A stretch of 45,303 nucleotides of DNA from Pseudomonadales bacterium (GTDB taxonomy: Bacteria > Pseudomonadota > Gammaproteobacteria > Pseudomonadales > Alcanivoracaceae). The stretch is taken from assembly GCA_022360555.1 (NCBI GenBank), contig JAKSCQ010000152.1, positions 1 through 45,303 of the forward strand. The letters are read 5' to 3'. The stretch's first letter is position 1; each line of letters opens with the position of its first letter. The notes below the pieces were generated by a model. It was not told where the DNA came from. It searched no databases and saw only the letters and a list, made by a program, of their open reading frames with translations. The translations under genes and the position numbers were made by a program. Shown here piece by piece: positions 38,198 through 45,303 of the stretch.

Positions 38198-39346
38198 ATG
38201 CGCCCCGGACTCCTGCTGTTCCTTCTTCTGCCCCTGCTGGCCTGGGCCGAACCCCCGTCCCGGGCCCAGCTGGAGGAACTGAAAGACCGCATCAACGAGC
38301 TGAGTGCAGCCCAGAACCGGGAACTGCGTGAACGCAATGCCGTGCAGGCCGAGCTGCGCGAGGCGGAATTGCGCATCAGCCGCCTGACCCACGAGCAACG
38401 GGAGCTGGAAAGCAAGGCCGACAAGGCCCGCCAGCGGCTGTCCACACTGGAAGCAGAGCAGGCCAGGCTGGCCGACGAAAAGCGTACCCAGCTCGACTGG
38501 CTGGGCAAAACCGTTCGCGCCAGCTACCAGGCCGGCCGTCAGGAGCGCATCAAGCTGCTGCTCAACCAGGAACAGCCAGACCAGATCGCCCGCCTGTTGC
38601 GCTACCAGGAATACTACCAGCGTGCCCGTACCCGGCGACTCAAGGACGTGAACAGCGAACTGAGCGAGCTTCGGGAAGTGAGCCTGCGGGTCAATCAGGC
38701 CCGCAAGGTACTGCTGGACAAGCGCAGCGAGGTTCAGGCCCATGCCAGCAAGCTGCAGCAGGCCCAGTCCGCACGCCAGCAGACCCTGGCCAAGCTGAAT
38801 CGCTCACTGGACCAGCGCGGCGACAGTCTCAGCCAGCTCAAGCGCGACCAGCAGCGCCTGCAGAAGCTGCTCGAGGACATGCACCGCAGTCTGGATGACA
38901 TCCCTGCCGATCTGGGCGGCACGCCATTCGGCAAGCTGACCGGCAAGCTGCCCTGGCCGGTCGCCGGCAGCATCGCCACCGGCTACAACAGCCAGCGCGA
39001 AGGCGCCCTGCGCTGGCAGGGGGTCATCCTCAACGCCCCGGCCGGCACCCCGGTGCGGGCCATCCACTCGGGCCGGGTCGTCTTTGCCGACTGGCTACGC
39101 GGCTACGGCCTGCTTACCATCGTGGACCACGGCCACGGCTACCTGACCCTGTACGGCTATAACCAGAGCCTGCTGCGGGAAGTGGGCGAATGGGTCTCCG
39201 CCGGGGACAGCCTGGCGCTGGCCGGCAACTCCGGCGGCAACCATGCCAGCGGTCTGTACTTCGAGATACGCCATCGCGGAGAGGCGGTGAACCCCACACG
39301 CTGGTGCAATCGCCGTGTTACACTGCCGCCATTGGCCAAAAATTGA
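38198..39346 (+). CDS. envC: Murein hydrolase activator EnvC
   Basis: Periplasmic activator of the amidases AmiA/AmiB at the division septum, controlled by FtsEX. The ATG at 38198 follows GGGGAAGG and opens a signal peptide (ending LLAWA, residue 15), giving 382 residues. A long coiled coil covers about 18-255, and a LytM domain about 285-378. The LytM catalytic set is degenerate: the usual HxGxD position reads RWQGVIL, the YAH position reads YGYN and LHFEI reads LYFEI. This is expected of EnvC, which activates rather than cleaves. ctpA follows 40 bp later. Confidence 0.93.
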   Translation: MRPGLLLFLLLPLLAWAEPPSRAQLEELKDRINELSAAQNRELRERNAVQAELREAELRISRLTHEQRELESKADKARQRLSTLEAEQARLADEKRTQLDWLGKTVRASYQAGRQERIKLLLNQEQPDQIARLLRYQEYYQRARTRRLKDVNSELSELREVSLRVNQARKVLLDKRSEVQAHASKLQQAQSARQQTLAKLNRSLDQRGDSLSQLKRDQQRLQKLLEDMHRSLDDIPADLGGTPFGKLTGKLPWPVAGSIATGYNSQREGALRWQGVILNAPAGTPVRAIHSGRVVFADWLRGYGLLTIVDHGHGYLTLYGYNQSLLREVGEWVSAGDSLALAGNSGGNHASGLYFEIRHRGEAVNPTRWCNRRVTLPPLAKN

Positions 39347-39386
39347 TACTGGGCACATTGTTGTGACCGCCCGCCGGGGATAGTGA

Positions 39387-40688
39387 ATGCCGATAAAGAC
39401 ACCTTTCATGTTCCGCTCCGTCATTCTGGCAGGGCTGCTTGTCGCCCTGCCTTTCAGTCTGCTGCACGCCGAGGATCCGGCCCTGGACGAGCAGGCCCGT
39501 CAGCAGGGCGTGCCGGTGGATGAGCTGCGCGCCTTTGCCGAAGTCATGGAACGCATTCGTGGCGCCTATATCGAAGACGTGGACGACCGCGAGCTGCTGG
39601 AATCCGCCATTCGCGGCATGCTCAACGAACTGGACCCGCACTCCAACTACCTGACTCCAGACCAGTTCGATGACCTGCAAGTGACCACCACCGGCGAATT
39701 CGGTGGCTTGGGCATTGAAGTGACCATGGAAGACGGCTTCGTCAAGGTGGTTACCCCGGTGGACGACTCCCCCGCCAGCAAAGCCGGCATCCAGGCCGGC
39801 GATCTGATCCTGAAAATCGACGACACCTTTGTTAAAGGCCTGTCCCTGGGCGAAGCCGTGGAACTGATGCGCGGCGAGGTAGGTTCGGAAATCCGCCTGA
39901 TGGTGCTCACCGACGGGGATGAGAAGCCCCACCAGGTCACTCTGGTTCGCGACAAGATCCAGCTACACAGCGTGAAGTCGCGCATGCTGGAACCGGGACT
40001 GGGCTATCTGCGCATTTCCCAGTTCCAGAACAACACCGGCGACGACACCCGCAAGGCACTGGACTCCCTGAGCAAGGACAACACACTGCGCGGCCTGGTG
40101 CTCGATCTGAGAAACAACCCCGGCGGTGTGCTGAACGGTGCCGTGGAAGTAGCAGATCTGTTCCTCGACAACGGGCTGATCGTTTACACCCAGGGCCGTG
40201 AAGAAACTTCGCGCAGCGATTTCCGCGCCAACCCCGGCGACCAGCTCAAGGGGGCCCCCGTGGTGGTACTGGTCAACGGTGGTAGCGCCTCCGCCTCGGA
40301 AATCGTGGCTGGCGCCCTGCAGGATCAGGATCGCGCCATCGTGGTCGGCAACCGCACCTTCGGCAAAGGCTCGGTGCAGACCGTGCTCCCCCTGAGCAAG
40401 GACCGCGCCCTGAAGCTGACCACCGCCCGCTATTACACCCCGGACGGCCGCTCCATCCAGGCAGAAGGCATCGAACCGGACATCGCTGTGGACGCGGTTA
40501 CCCGCATCGAAGTCCGCGATGACCTCCAGGTCCGGGAAGCGGACTTGCCCCGCCATCTGGGCAACGAAAACGGGGAAAGCAAGAACGACGAGAAACCGCG
40601 CTCCCTGGCCCAGGAAGACTATGCCTTGGCCCAGGCCTTGTCGGTGCTGAAAGGGGTGGTGCTGTCCCGTAACGGCGACCAGCCCTGA
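39387..40688 (+). CDS. ctpA: Carboxyl-terminal processing protease (S41 family)
   Basis: Periplasmic serine protease of 433 residues with a signal peptide (ending LLHA, about residue 28). A PDZ domain (about 95-180) precedes the S41 catalytic domain. The Ser/Lys dyad is Ser302 in GGSASASEIV and Lys327 in RTFGKGSV, 25 residues apart as in characterised CtpB and Prc. The ATG at 39387 has GGGGAT upstream; the next ATG (39408) lacks a ribosome site. In Pseudomonas related CtpA trims cell wall hydrolases, in keeping with envC beside it. Its TGA shares a base with the next ATG. Confidence 0.94.
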   Translation: MPIKTPFMFRSVILAGLLVALPFSLLHAEDPALDEQARQQGVPVDELRAFAEVMERIRGAYIEDVDDRELLESAIRGMLNELDPHSNYLTPDQFDDLQVTTTGEFGGLGIEVTMEDGFVKVVTPVDDSPASKAGIQAGDLILKIDDTFVKGLSLGEAVELMRGEVGSEIRLMVLTDGDEKPHQVTLVRDKIQLHSVKSRMLEPGLGYLRISQFQNNTGDDTRKALDSLSKDNTLRGLVLDLRNNPGGVLNGAVEVADLFLDNGLIVYTQGREETSRSDFRANPGDQLKGAPVVVLVNGGSASASEIVAGALQDQDRAIVVGNRTFGKGSVQTVLPLSKDRALKLTTARYYTPDGRSIQAEGIEPDIAVDAVTRIEVRDDLQVREADLPRHLGNENGESKNDEKPRSLAQEDYALAQALSVLKGVVLSRNGDQP

Positions 40689-41452
40689 TGCTTCGCCTGC
40701 TTCTCGGCCTGGGCCTGTGGCTGATCAGCGCCAGCGCCCTGGCCCAGCCCCGTATCGCCATCATTATCGACGATCTGGGCTACAGCTCCGGTCGCGGCCA
40801 GGCCATTACCGACCTGCCTGCAGCGGTTACCTGTGCCGTGATTCCCTTCTCCCCCCATGGCCGACGGCTGGCGGAACGGGCCGTCCGCAACGGCAAGGAA
40901 GTGATCGTTCACATGCCCATGGCCGCCCAGCGCTCCATCCGGCTGGACCGGGGCGGACTGCGCCTGGGCATGCAGGAACAGGAATTGCTCGATTCGGTCC
41001 GCCAGGCACTCCGCCAGGTTCCCCAGGCCCGGGGTCTGAACAATCACATGGGCAGCGCCCTGACCGAGCAGAGCGAACCCATGGGCTGGCTGATGGAAGA
41101 ACTCAAGGCTCACCAGCTATTCTTTGTGGACAGCCGCACCAGCGGCCGCTCGGTGGCCCAGCGCATGGCCAGCCGCACCGGGCTGGCCAATGCCGGCCGG
41201 GATATCTTTCTGGACAACGAGCGGGATCTGGTCAGGATCAATGAGCAATTCAACCGGCTGCTACGCCTGGCACGCCAGCGCGGCCATGCCATTGCCATCG
41301 GTCACCCTTATCCGGAAACCATCCATTATCTGCAACAGGTGCTGCCGTTACTGGATGAGGCGGGCATTCAGGTGGTGCCAGTTTCACAACTGCTGACAAC
41401 CCCGGCGGTGACCACGGCCACCACCGGGAACGGCGATCACGCCGGGTCCTGA
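40688..41452 (+). CDS. Divergent polysaccharide deacetylase family protein (YibQ-like)
   Basis: Exported protein of 254 residues with a signal peptide (ending ASALA, residue 18). The NodB-like fold shows IAIIIDDLGYS, VIPFSPHGRR, VHMPMAA, GLNNHMGSALTE and FVDSRTS. These are the landmarks of the YibQ/DUF610 divergent deacetylases. The gene order envC-ctpA-yibQ is conserved. The TGATG overlap couples its translation to ctpA. Its end overlaps the convergent BASS transporter gene by 16 bp. Its substrate is unknown; a role with the EnvC/amidase system is inferred only from position. Confidence 0.88.
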   Translation: MLRLLLGLGLWLISASALAQPRIAIIIDDLGYSSGRGQAITDLPAAVTCAVIPFSPHGRRLAERAVRNGKEVIVHMPMAAQRSIRLDRGGLRLGMQEQELLDSVRQALRQVPQARGLNNHMGSALTEQSEPMGWLMEELKAHQLFFVDSRTSGRSVAQRMASRTGLANAGRDIFLDNERDLVRINEQFNRLLRLARQRGHAIAIGHPYPETIHYLQQVLPLLDEAGIQVVPVSQLLTTPAVTTATTGNGDHAGS

Positions 41453-42321
41453 GCCTTGTTCCCGATGCCGGCCATCCTTGCGTATCCGATCATCAAGAAG
41501 CCGAAGGCAAACATCAGCACGCCATACACGGCAGACGGTATCGACATGGCCTCGGAATGCAGCAGGGTCAGGGTCACCATCAACCCCAAGGTACCGTTCT
41601 TGATACCCAGTTCGATGGCCACGGTGAAAGCTTGATCACGGCTCAGACCGATAAGCCGGCCACCCACCATGCCCAGGACAATCCCCGCCACATTGAGAAT
41701 GATGGCGGAAACACCGGCTTTCTTGAGCAGGTCCACAACCTCGCCACCCAGCTCTACCACCAGAAGCACGATCACGGCCACCAGCACTAACAGCCCCAGC
41801 AACCCCACCGCTTTCTCGCCTTTTTCCGCCCAGTCCTGACGAAAATGACGCACCGTCATGCCGATACCCACCGGCAACAGAATGATCACAAACAGGGTAA
41901 TAATGGTACGTAGCACCGGAAGTTCAAAGGTCTGCTCCGCATCGCGGAAATGCTCCAGCGCCCAGCCGGTGAAGGCAGGAAGGGTAACAATGGTGATCAG
42001 GCTGGCCAGCACCGTCAACACGATGGACAACGCCACATCACCACGGCCAAGGTACACGAACAGGTTCGAGGTAGTGCCACCGGGACAGGCGGCAATCACG
42101 ATAAGACCGATGGCAAGGGCAGGGGAAAGGTCCATGACCACCGCCACCCCCAGGGCGATCAGTGGCAGCAGCAGAATCTGGCAGACCAGGCCGTAGAAGG
42201 TACCGCGCGGCGCAATGGCCACCTCGCGGAAGTCCTTGGGGGTCAGGGTCATGCCCATTCCCACCATGATCAGAAACAGGGATATCGGCAGACCGATATC
42301 AATCAACGCATTGGAACCCAT
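41437..42321 (-). CDS. Bile acid:sodium symporter (BASS) family transporter
   Basis: Integral membrane protein of 294 residues with about nine to ten hydrophobic segments. The family motif VIAACPGGTTSNLFVYLGRGDVAL (read in two parts) marks the crossover region, and ELGIKNGTLGLMV lies in the second repeat. Substrates in bacteria are varied organic anions and cannot be predicted here. The ATG at 42321 is preceded by GGGAGAG, which lies in a hairpin (42328-42363). The start of this gene faces a 311-bp mobile element across about 120 bp. Confidence 0.9.
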   Translation of the reverse strand: MGSNALIDIGLPISLFLIMVGMGMTLTPKDFREVAIAPRGTFYGLVCQILLLPLIALGVAVVMDLSPALAIGLIVIAACPGGTTSNLFVYLGRGDVALSIVLTVLASLITIVTLPAFTGWALEHFRDAEQTFELPVLRTIITLFVIILLPVGIGMTVRHFRQDWAEKGEKAVGLLGLLVLVAVIVLLVVELGGEVVDLLKKAGVSAIILNVAGIVLGMVGGRLIGLSRDQAFTVAIELGIKNGTLGLMVTLTLLHSEAMSIPSAVYGVLMFAFGFLMIGYARMAGIGNKAQDPA

Positions 42322-42327
42322 GCTGTA

Positions 42328-42363
42328 CTCTCCCGGGGTTTTATCGTTATAAAACCTCGAGAG
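42328..42363 (-). promoter_or_regulatory. Hairpin covering the ribosome binding site of the BASS transporter gene
   Basis: The stem pairs CTCTC (42328-42332) with GAGAG (42359-42363), and GGTTTTAT (42337-42344) with ATAAAACC (42349-42356), around CGTT. On the minus strand the GAGAG of the Shine-Dalgarno sequence is in the stem. It could be a translation-control hairpin or, as DNA, a 20-bp palindromic operator. Confidence 0.5.
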
Positions 42364-42443
42364 TAAAACAGGATTCCACCGGCGACCAGTACAAAGCGGC
42401 TGGCTTTGTCACAGGATATGACCTTCGGTCTGAACTACACCAG

Positions 42444-42754
42444 GGAACCGCTGAATAACTCCTTACATGCTCAGTCTTTCAGACTGGCTCGCCCCCTCGG
42501 CCAAGGTAGAGAGGGGCGCGCTTTTAAAGGTGTATGTCCATCCATCGTCCATCCATTGAAAAAGCGCACCGAGATTGCGAGCCAGTCTGGAAGACCCGGA
42601 GCACACTGGCGTGTATAAAGGCGCGGCCTGAAGCGCACATCTGCTGCGCCTTGCCTCCAGGAAAGGGAACCACCCTGCCCGTCGAGACAAGACACAACAG
42701 CTGCACGCTTCAGGCCACGCTGAGCATGCAAGGAGGGAGCTATTCAGAGGTTCC
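42444..42754. mobile_element. MITE-like non-autonomous element inserted at the hisF stop codon
   Basis: A 311-bp element with imperfect terminal inverted repeats (left to 42474, right from 42720). The tips read GGAACCGCTGAATAAC and GGAACCTCTGAATAGC, and the right repeat has an extra CTCC. Inside lie further inverted repeats: 42474-42492 with 42577-42595 (18 of 19 bp) and 42625-42635 with 42706-42716 (11 bp perfect). Flanks CCAG (42440-42443) and CTAG (42755-42758) may be a 4-bp target duplication with one change. The tips look like IS5-type ends (inference). No transposase gene is present. It explains the 422-bp stretch 42322-42743 that otherwise lacks genes. Confidence 0.75.
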
Positions 42755-43526
42755 CTAGCCGCATCTCCACACCGGCGGCGGCCATGAATTCCTTGGCCTC
42801 CTGCACGGAGTATTCGCCAAAGTGGAAAATGGAAGCCGCCAGCACCGCGTCCGCACCGCCCTGCTGCACACCATCCACCAGATGCTGGAGGTTACCGACA
42901 CCCCCGGAGGCAATCACCGGCACCGGCACGGCATCAGAAATGGCGCGGGTCAGGGCAATATCAAAACCGTTTTTGGTACCATCGCGGTCCATGCTGGTGA
43001 GCAGAATTTCGCCGGCACCGTAGTCGGTCATCTGGCGCGCCCAGGCCACCGCATCCAGCCCTGTCGGCTTGCGGCCACCATGGGTGAAGATTTCCCAGCG
43101 GTTGGACTCGCTTTCCGCGCTGACCTTCTTGGCATCGATCGCCACCACAATGCACTGGGAGCCGAACCGCTCGGCGGCGGCGCGCACGAACTCCGGATCC
43201 TTGACCGCCGCGGAGTTGATGCCCACCTTGTCGGCCCCGGCATTGAGCAGGTTGCGGATATCTTCCAGAGTACGCACGCCACCACCCACGGTGAGCGGAA
43301 TGAACACCTGGCTGGCGATCTGCTCAACGGTGTGCAGGGTGGTATCACGGCCCTCATGGCTGGCGGTGATATCCAGAAAGGTAATTTCGTCGGCTCCAGC
43401 GTCGTTGTAGCGCTTGGCAATTTCCACCGGATCACCAGCATCGCGGATATCCACGAACTGCACGCCCTTGACCACCCGGCCGGCGTCCACATCAAGACAG
43501 GGAATAATACGTTTGGCCAACCCCAT
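42744..43526 (-). CDS. hisF: Imidazole glycerol phosphate synthase subunit HisF (cyclase)
   Basis: Cyclase half of IGP synthase, which uses ammonia from HisH. The 260-residue TIM barrel starts [21 protein letters not shown] (in parts; Asp12) and contains [24 protein letters not shown] and [11 protein letters not shown]. The start is the ATG at 43526, 2 bp after the hisA stop. The C-terminus reads GVEMRLGNL. The last three residues and the TGA stop come from the terminal repeat of the adjacent mobile element. Removing the element and one 4-bp flank gives GVEMRLV and a TAG stop, a 258-residue protein. The enzyme should still be functional. Confidence 0.96.
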   Translation of the reverse strand: MGLAKRIIPCLDVDAGRVVKGVQFVDIRDAGDPVEIAKRYNDAGADEITFLDITASHEGRDTTLHTVEQIASQVFIPLTVGGGVRTLEDIRNLLNAGADKVGINSAAVKDPEFVRAAAERFGSQCIVVAIDAKKVSAESESNRWEIFTHGGRKPTGLDAVAWARQMTDYGAGEILLTSMDRDGTKNGFDIALTRAISDAVPVPVIASGGVGNLQHLVDGVQQGGADAVLAASIFHFGEYSVQEAKEFMAAAGVEMRLGNL

Positions 43527-43528
43527 AA

Positions 43529-44269
43529 TCAGGCTCCGATCAGTTCGTCGGACAGGGCCTGCCCCTCGGCGAAGTCCAAGGTCTTTTCGTAGATGGCCCG
43601 CCCGGTAATAGCGCCACTGATGCCCAGCCTGGCCACCGCACACAGATTGCGCACGTCTTCCAGGTTGGTAATCCCGCCGGAGGCGATCACCGGAATGGAA
43701 ATGGCTTCGGCCAGGCGCAGGGTCGCTTCCACATTGACTCCCTGCAGCATGCCGTCACGGCTGATGTCGGTGTAAACGATGGCGGACACGCCGTCGTCCT
43801 GGAATTGCCTGGCCAGGTCAATCACGTCCACGTCGGTGACATTGGCCCAGCCATCCGTGGCCACTTTCCCGTCCTTGGCATCCAGGCCCACGATGATGTG
43901 CCCGGGGAACTGCTTGCACATCTCGCGCACGAATTCCGGCTCGTTGACCGCCTTGGTGCCAATAATCACCCACTGTACACCGGCATCCAGGTAAGCCTGA
44001 ATGATTTCCGGGCTGCGAATGCCGCCGCCGATCTGGATCGGCAGGTCCGGATGAGCCTGGGCAATGGCCTTGACGATTTCGCCATTCACCGGCTCGCCGG
44101 CAAAGGCGCCATTCAGGTCCACCAGGTGCAGGCGCCGGGCGCCCTGTTCCACCCAATGGGTGGCAACGGCCACCGGATCTTCGGAGAAGACCGTATCGTC
44201 TTCCATGCGCCCCTGCTTGAGGCGAACACACTTACCGTCTTTCAGGTCGATGGCGGGAATTAGCTGCAT
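43529..44269 (-). CDS. hisA: ProFAR isomerase HisA
   Basis: Isomerises 5'-ProFAR to PRFAR, the fourth step of histidine synthesis. The 246-residue TIM barrel starts [20 protein letters not shown] with Asp8 as catalytic base. The second acid lies in [17 protein letters not shown] and IASGGITN are the phosphate-binding turns. It lies 2 bp upstream of hisF and 48 bp after hisH. Confidence 0.96.
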   Translation of the reverse strand: MQLIPAIDLKDGKCVRLKQGRMEDDTVFSEDPVAVATHWVEQGARRLHLVDLNGAFAGEPVNGEIVKAIAQAHPDLPIQIGGGIRSPEIIQAYLDAGVQWVIIGTKAVNEPEFVREMCKQFPGHIIVGLDAKDGKVATDGWANVTDVDVIDLARQFQDDGVSAIVYTDISRDGMLQGVNVEATLRLAEAISIPVIASGGITNLEDVRNLCAVARLGISGAITGRAIYEKTLDFAEGQALSDELIGA

Positions 44270-44282
44270 GATTGTCTCGTTA

Positions 44283-44309
44283 GCGTGTCGCGTGTATGCG
44301 TGATGCGTG
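44283..44309. repeat. GCGTG heptad repeat, copy 5 (single arm)
   Basis: Four GCGTG units at 44283, 44290, 44298 and 44305, spaced 7, 8 and 7 bp, between hisH and hisA. No facing CACGC arm is seen. GCGTGTATGCGTG at 44290-44302 is identical to a string in copy 2. Confidence 0.55.
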
Positions 44310-44317
44310 TCAGCCCG

Positions 44318-44962
44318 TCAGGGCATCCAGCGCAGGAAGTTTTCCAGCAGTGTCAGGCCGGCATCGGCACTTTTTTCCGGGTGAAACTGCACGGCGAAGA
44401 CATTGCCTTTGACCGCGGCGGCGGCAAACGGGAAACCGTATTCACAGCGGCCAGCCACCTCGTCATCTGGCAGACCGGTGACACAGTAGCTGTGTACGAA
44501 GTAAAAACGGGCGCCATTGGCAATGCCGGCCCACATGGGATGAGCCATCCCCTGGCGCACCTGGTTCCAGCCCATGTGCGGCACTTTCAAGCGGTTGCCG
44601 GTTTCGTTGTGCAGGTCCGCGCCGAAGAAAGTCACCTGACCATCGAAAACGCCCAGACAGTCCACGCCATTGTTTTCCTCACTGCGGGCCATCAGCGCCT
44701 GCATGCCCACACAGATGCCCAGCACCGGCTTGCCGGCGGCCACCACATCGAGAATGGCCTGGTCCAGCCCGGTTTCCCGAAGGACGCCAATACAGTCACG
44801 AATGGCACCCACACCGGGGAAGACCACCCGGTCCGCCGCCCGAACCTGCTCCGGATCACCGGTAATCACGATACGCTGGCCGCTGGCCACCTTTTCCAGG
44901 GCCTTGCCTGCGGAATGCAGGTTGCCCATGCCGTAATCCACAACGGCAACTACGTCGTTCAT
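44318..44962 (-). CDS. hisH: Imidazole glycerol phosphate synthase subunit HisH (glutaminase)
   Basis: Glutamine amidotransferase subunit that supplies ammonia to HisF. The 214-residue protein has the class I triad: Cys84 in [10 protein letters not shown], His in AVQFHPEKS and the following Glu. The start [16 protein letters not shown] is typical. The hisB stop lies 7 bp upstream. The hisH-hisA gap carries the heptad repeat copy 5. Confidence 0.96.
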   Translation of the reverse strand: MNDVVAVVDYGMGNLHSAGKALEKVASGQRIVITGDPEQVRAADRVVFPGVGAIRDCIGVLRETGLDQAILDVVAAGKPVLGICVGMQALMARSEENNGVDCLGVFDGQVTFFGADLHNETGNRLKVPHMGWNQVRQGMAHPMWAGIANGARFYFVHSYCVTGLPDDEVAGRCEYGFPFAAAAVKGNVFAVQFHPEKSADAGLTLLENFLRWMP

Positions 44963-44969
44963 AAGGGCG

Positions 44970-45303
44970 TTACTCGCTTTCGCTCAGGGTGCCCTTGGTG
45001 GACGGGGTAATACCGCCCATGCGCGGGTCCGCTTCCACCGCCATGCGCAGGGCACGGCCAAAGGCCTTGAATACTGTCTCGGCCTGGTGGTGGGCATTCT
45101 TGCCACGCAGGTTGTCGATATGCAGCGTGATCATGGCGTGGTTGACCAGGCCCTGGAAGAATTCATAGAACAGATCCACGTCGAAGCCGCCAATGCTGCC
45201 CCGGGTGAAATCCACGAACATTTCCAGCCCGGGGCGACCGGACAGGTCCACCACCACCCGCGACAGGGCTTCATCCAGCGGCACATAGGCATGGCCGTAG
45301 CGA
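44970..45303 (-). CDS. hisB: Imidazoleglycerol-phosphate dehydratase HisB (C-terminal part, cut by window end)
   Basis: The visible 110 or so residues read on the minus strand from the window end. They start [15 protein letters not shown] and include [22 protein letters not shown] and [19 protein letters not shown], with the metal-binding histidines of the second HisB repeat (HHQAE). The protein ends [10 protein letters not shown]. The 5' part lies beyond 45303. The reading continues to the end of the window without a stop, so this is not a short gene. It heads the hisB-hisH-hisA-hisF unit. Confidence 0.95.
   Translation of the reverse strand, partial: RYGHAYVPLDEALSRVVVDLSGRPGLEMFVDFTRGSIGGFDVDLFYEFFQGLVNHAMITLHIDNLRGKNAHHQAETVFKAFGRALRMAVEADPRMGGITPSTKGTLSESE

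Noticed and set aside
42406-42758. Several short open frames inside the hisF-side mobile element
   Set aside because: All are under 90 codons, on both strands, without ribosome sites or transposase motifs. They reflect the repeat structure.

Overview
The window reads as chromosomal DNA of a GC-rich gammaproteobacterium. Gene content and order resemble the Pseudomonas/Oceanospirillales group, and Alcanivorax or a close relative is my best guess. That guess rests on protein character and on gene order recalled from Pseudomonas aeruginosa: ponA, malic enzyme, rpmE, priA, argS, SPOR gene, hslVU, ubiE-ubiJ-ubiB, hisE, tatABC, then the glnA/ntrBC area, typA, secB-grx-rhodanese, envC-ctpA, hisF-hisA-hisH-hisB. 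No tRNA, rRNA, CRISPR array, prophage or intact insertion sequence is visible. Almost all of the window is housekeeping DNA; the unusual material is mostly in the gaps between genes.

Layout. 1-16858: penicillin-binding protein 1A, malic enzyme, L31, PriA, ArgS, a SPOR protein, the HslVU protease, a FFLEELY-type protein, three ubiquinone genes, HisE and the Tat translocase. 17036-22356: an envelope cluster (alpha/beta-hydrolase lipoprotein, DUF4105 protein, DUF3015 protein), D-aminoacyl-tRNA deacylase, proline iminopeptidase and a small lipoprotein. 22497-27566: nitrogen control (ntrC, ntrB, a DUF4124 protein, glnA). Sigma-54 promoters paired with NtrC sites can be read in front of both glnA and ntrB. 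27796-29136: a TusA-like sulfur carrier beside a PP-loop tRNA-thiolation-type enzyme. 29290-33397: a phosphoesterase facing a tightly coupled three-gene cassette (periplasmic retropepsin-like protease, inactive-transglutaminase 7TM protein, RimK-like ATP-grasp ligase). 33662-41452: TypA, small envelope proteins, TrmL, SecB, glutaredoxin, rhodanese, EnvC, CtpA and a YibQ-type protein. 41437-45303: a BASS transporter, a 311-bp non-autonomous mobile element, and the histidine genes hisF, hisA, hisH and hisB (cut by the window end).

Most interesting intergenic features. (1) A MITE-like element (42444-42754) sits exactly on the hisF stop codon and now supplies the last codons and the stop of HisF. 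Removing it in silico restores a HisF ending MRLV. (2) Two related inverted-repeat elements (22345-22490 and 36743-36895) fill the gaps between convergent genes and supply the stop codon of the left-hand gene in both cases. (3) A family of GCGTG/CACGC arrays with 7-8 bp spacing occurs at five gene boundaries. (4) A REPIN-like pair with compensatory stem changes lies where hisI would be expected. (5) A hairpin covers the ribosome binding site of the BASS transporter. The retropepsin/7TM/ATP-grasp cassette is the best candidate for an incompletely described protein system.
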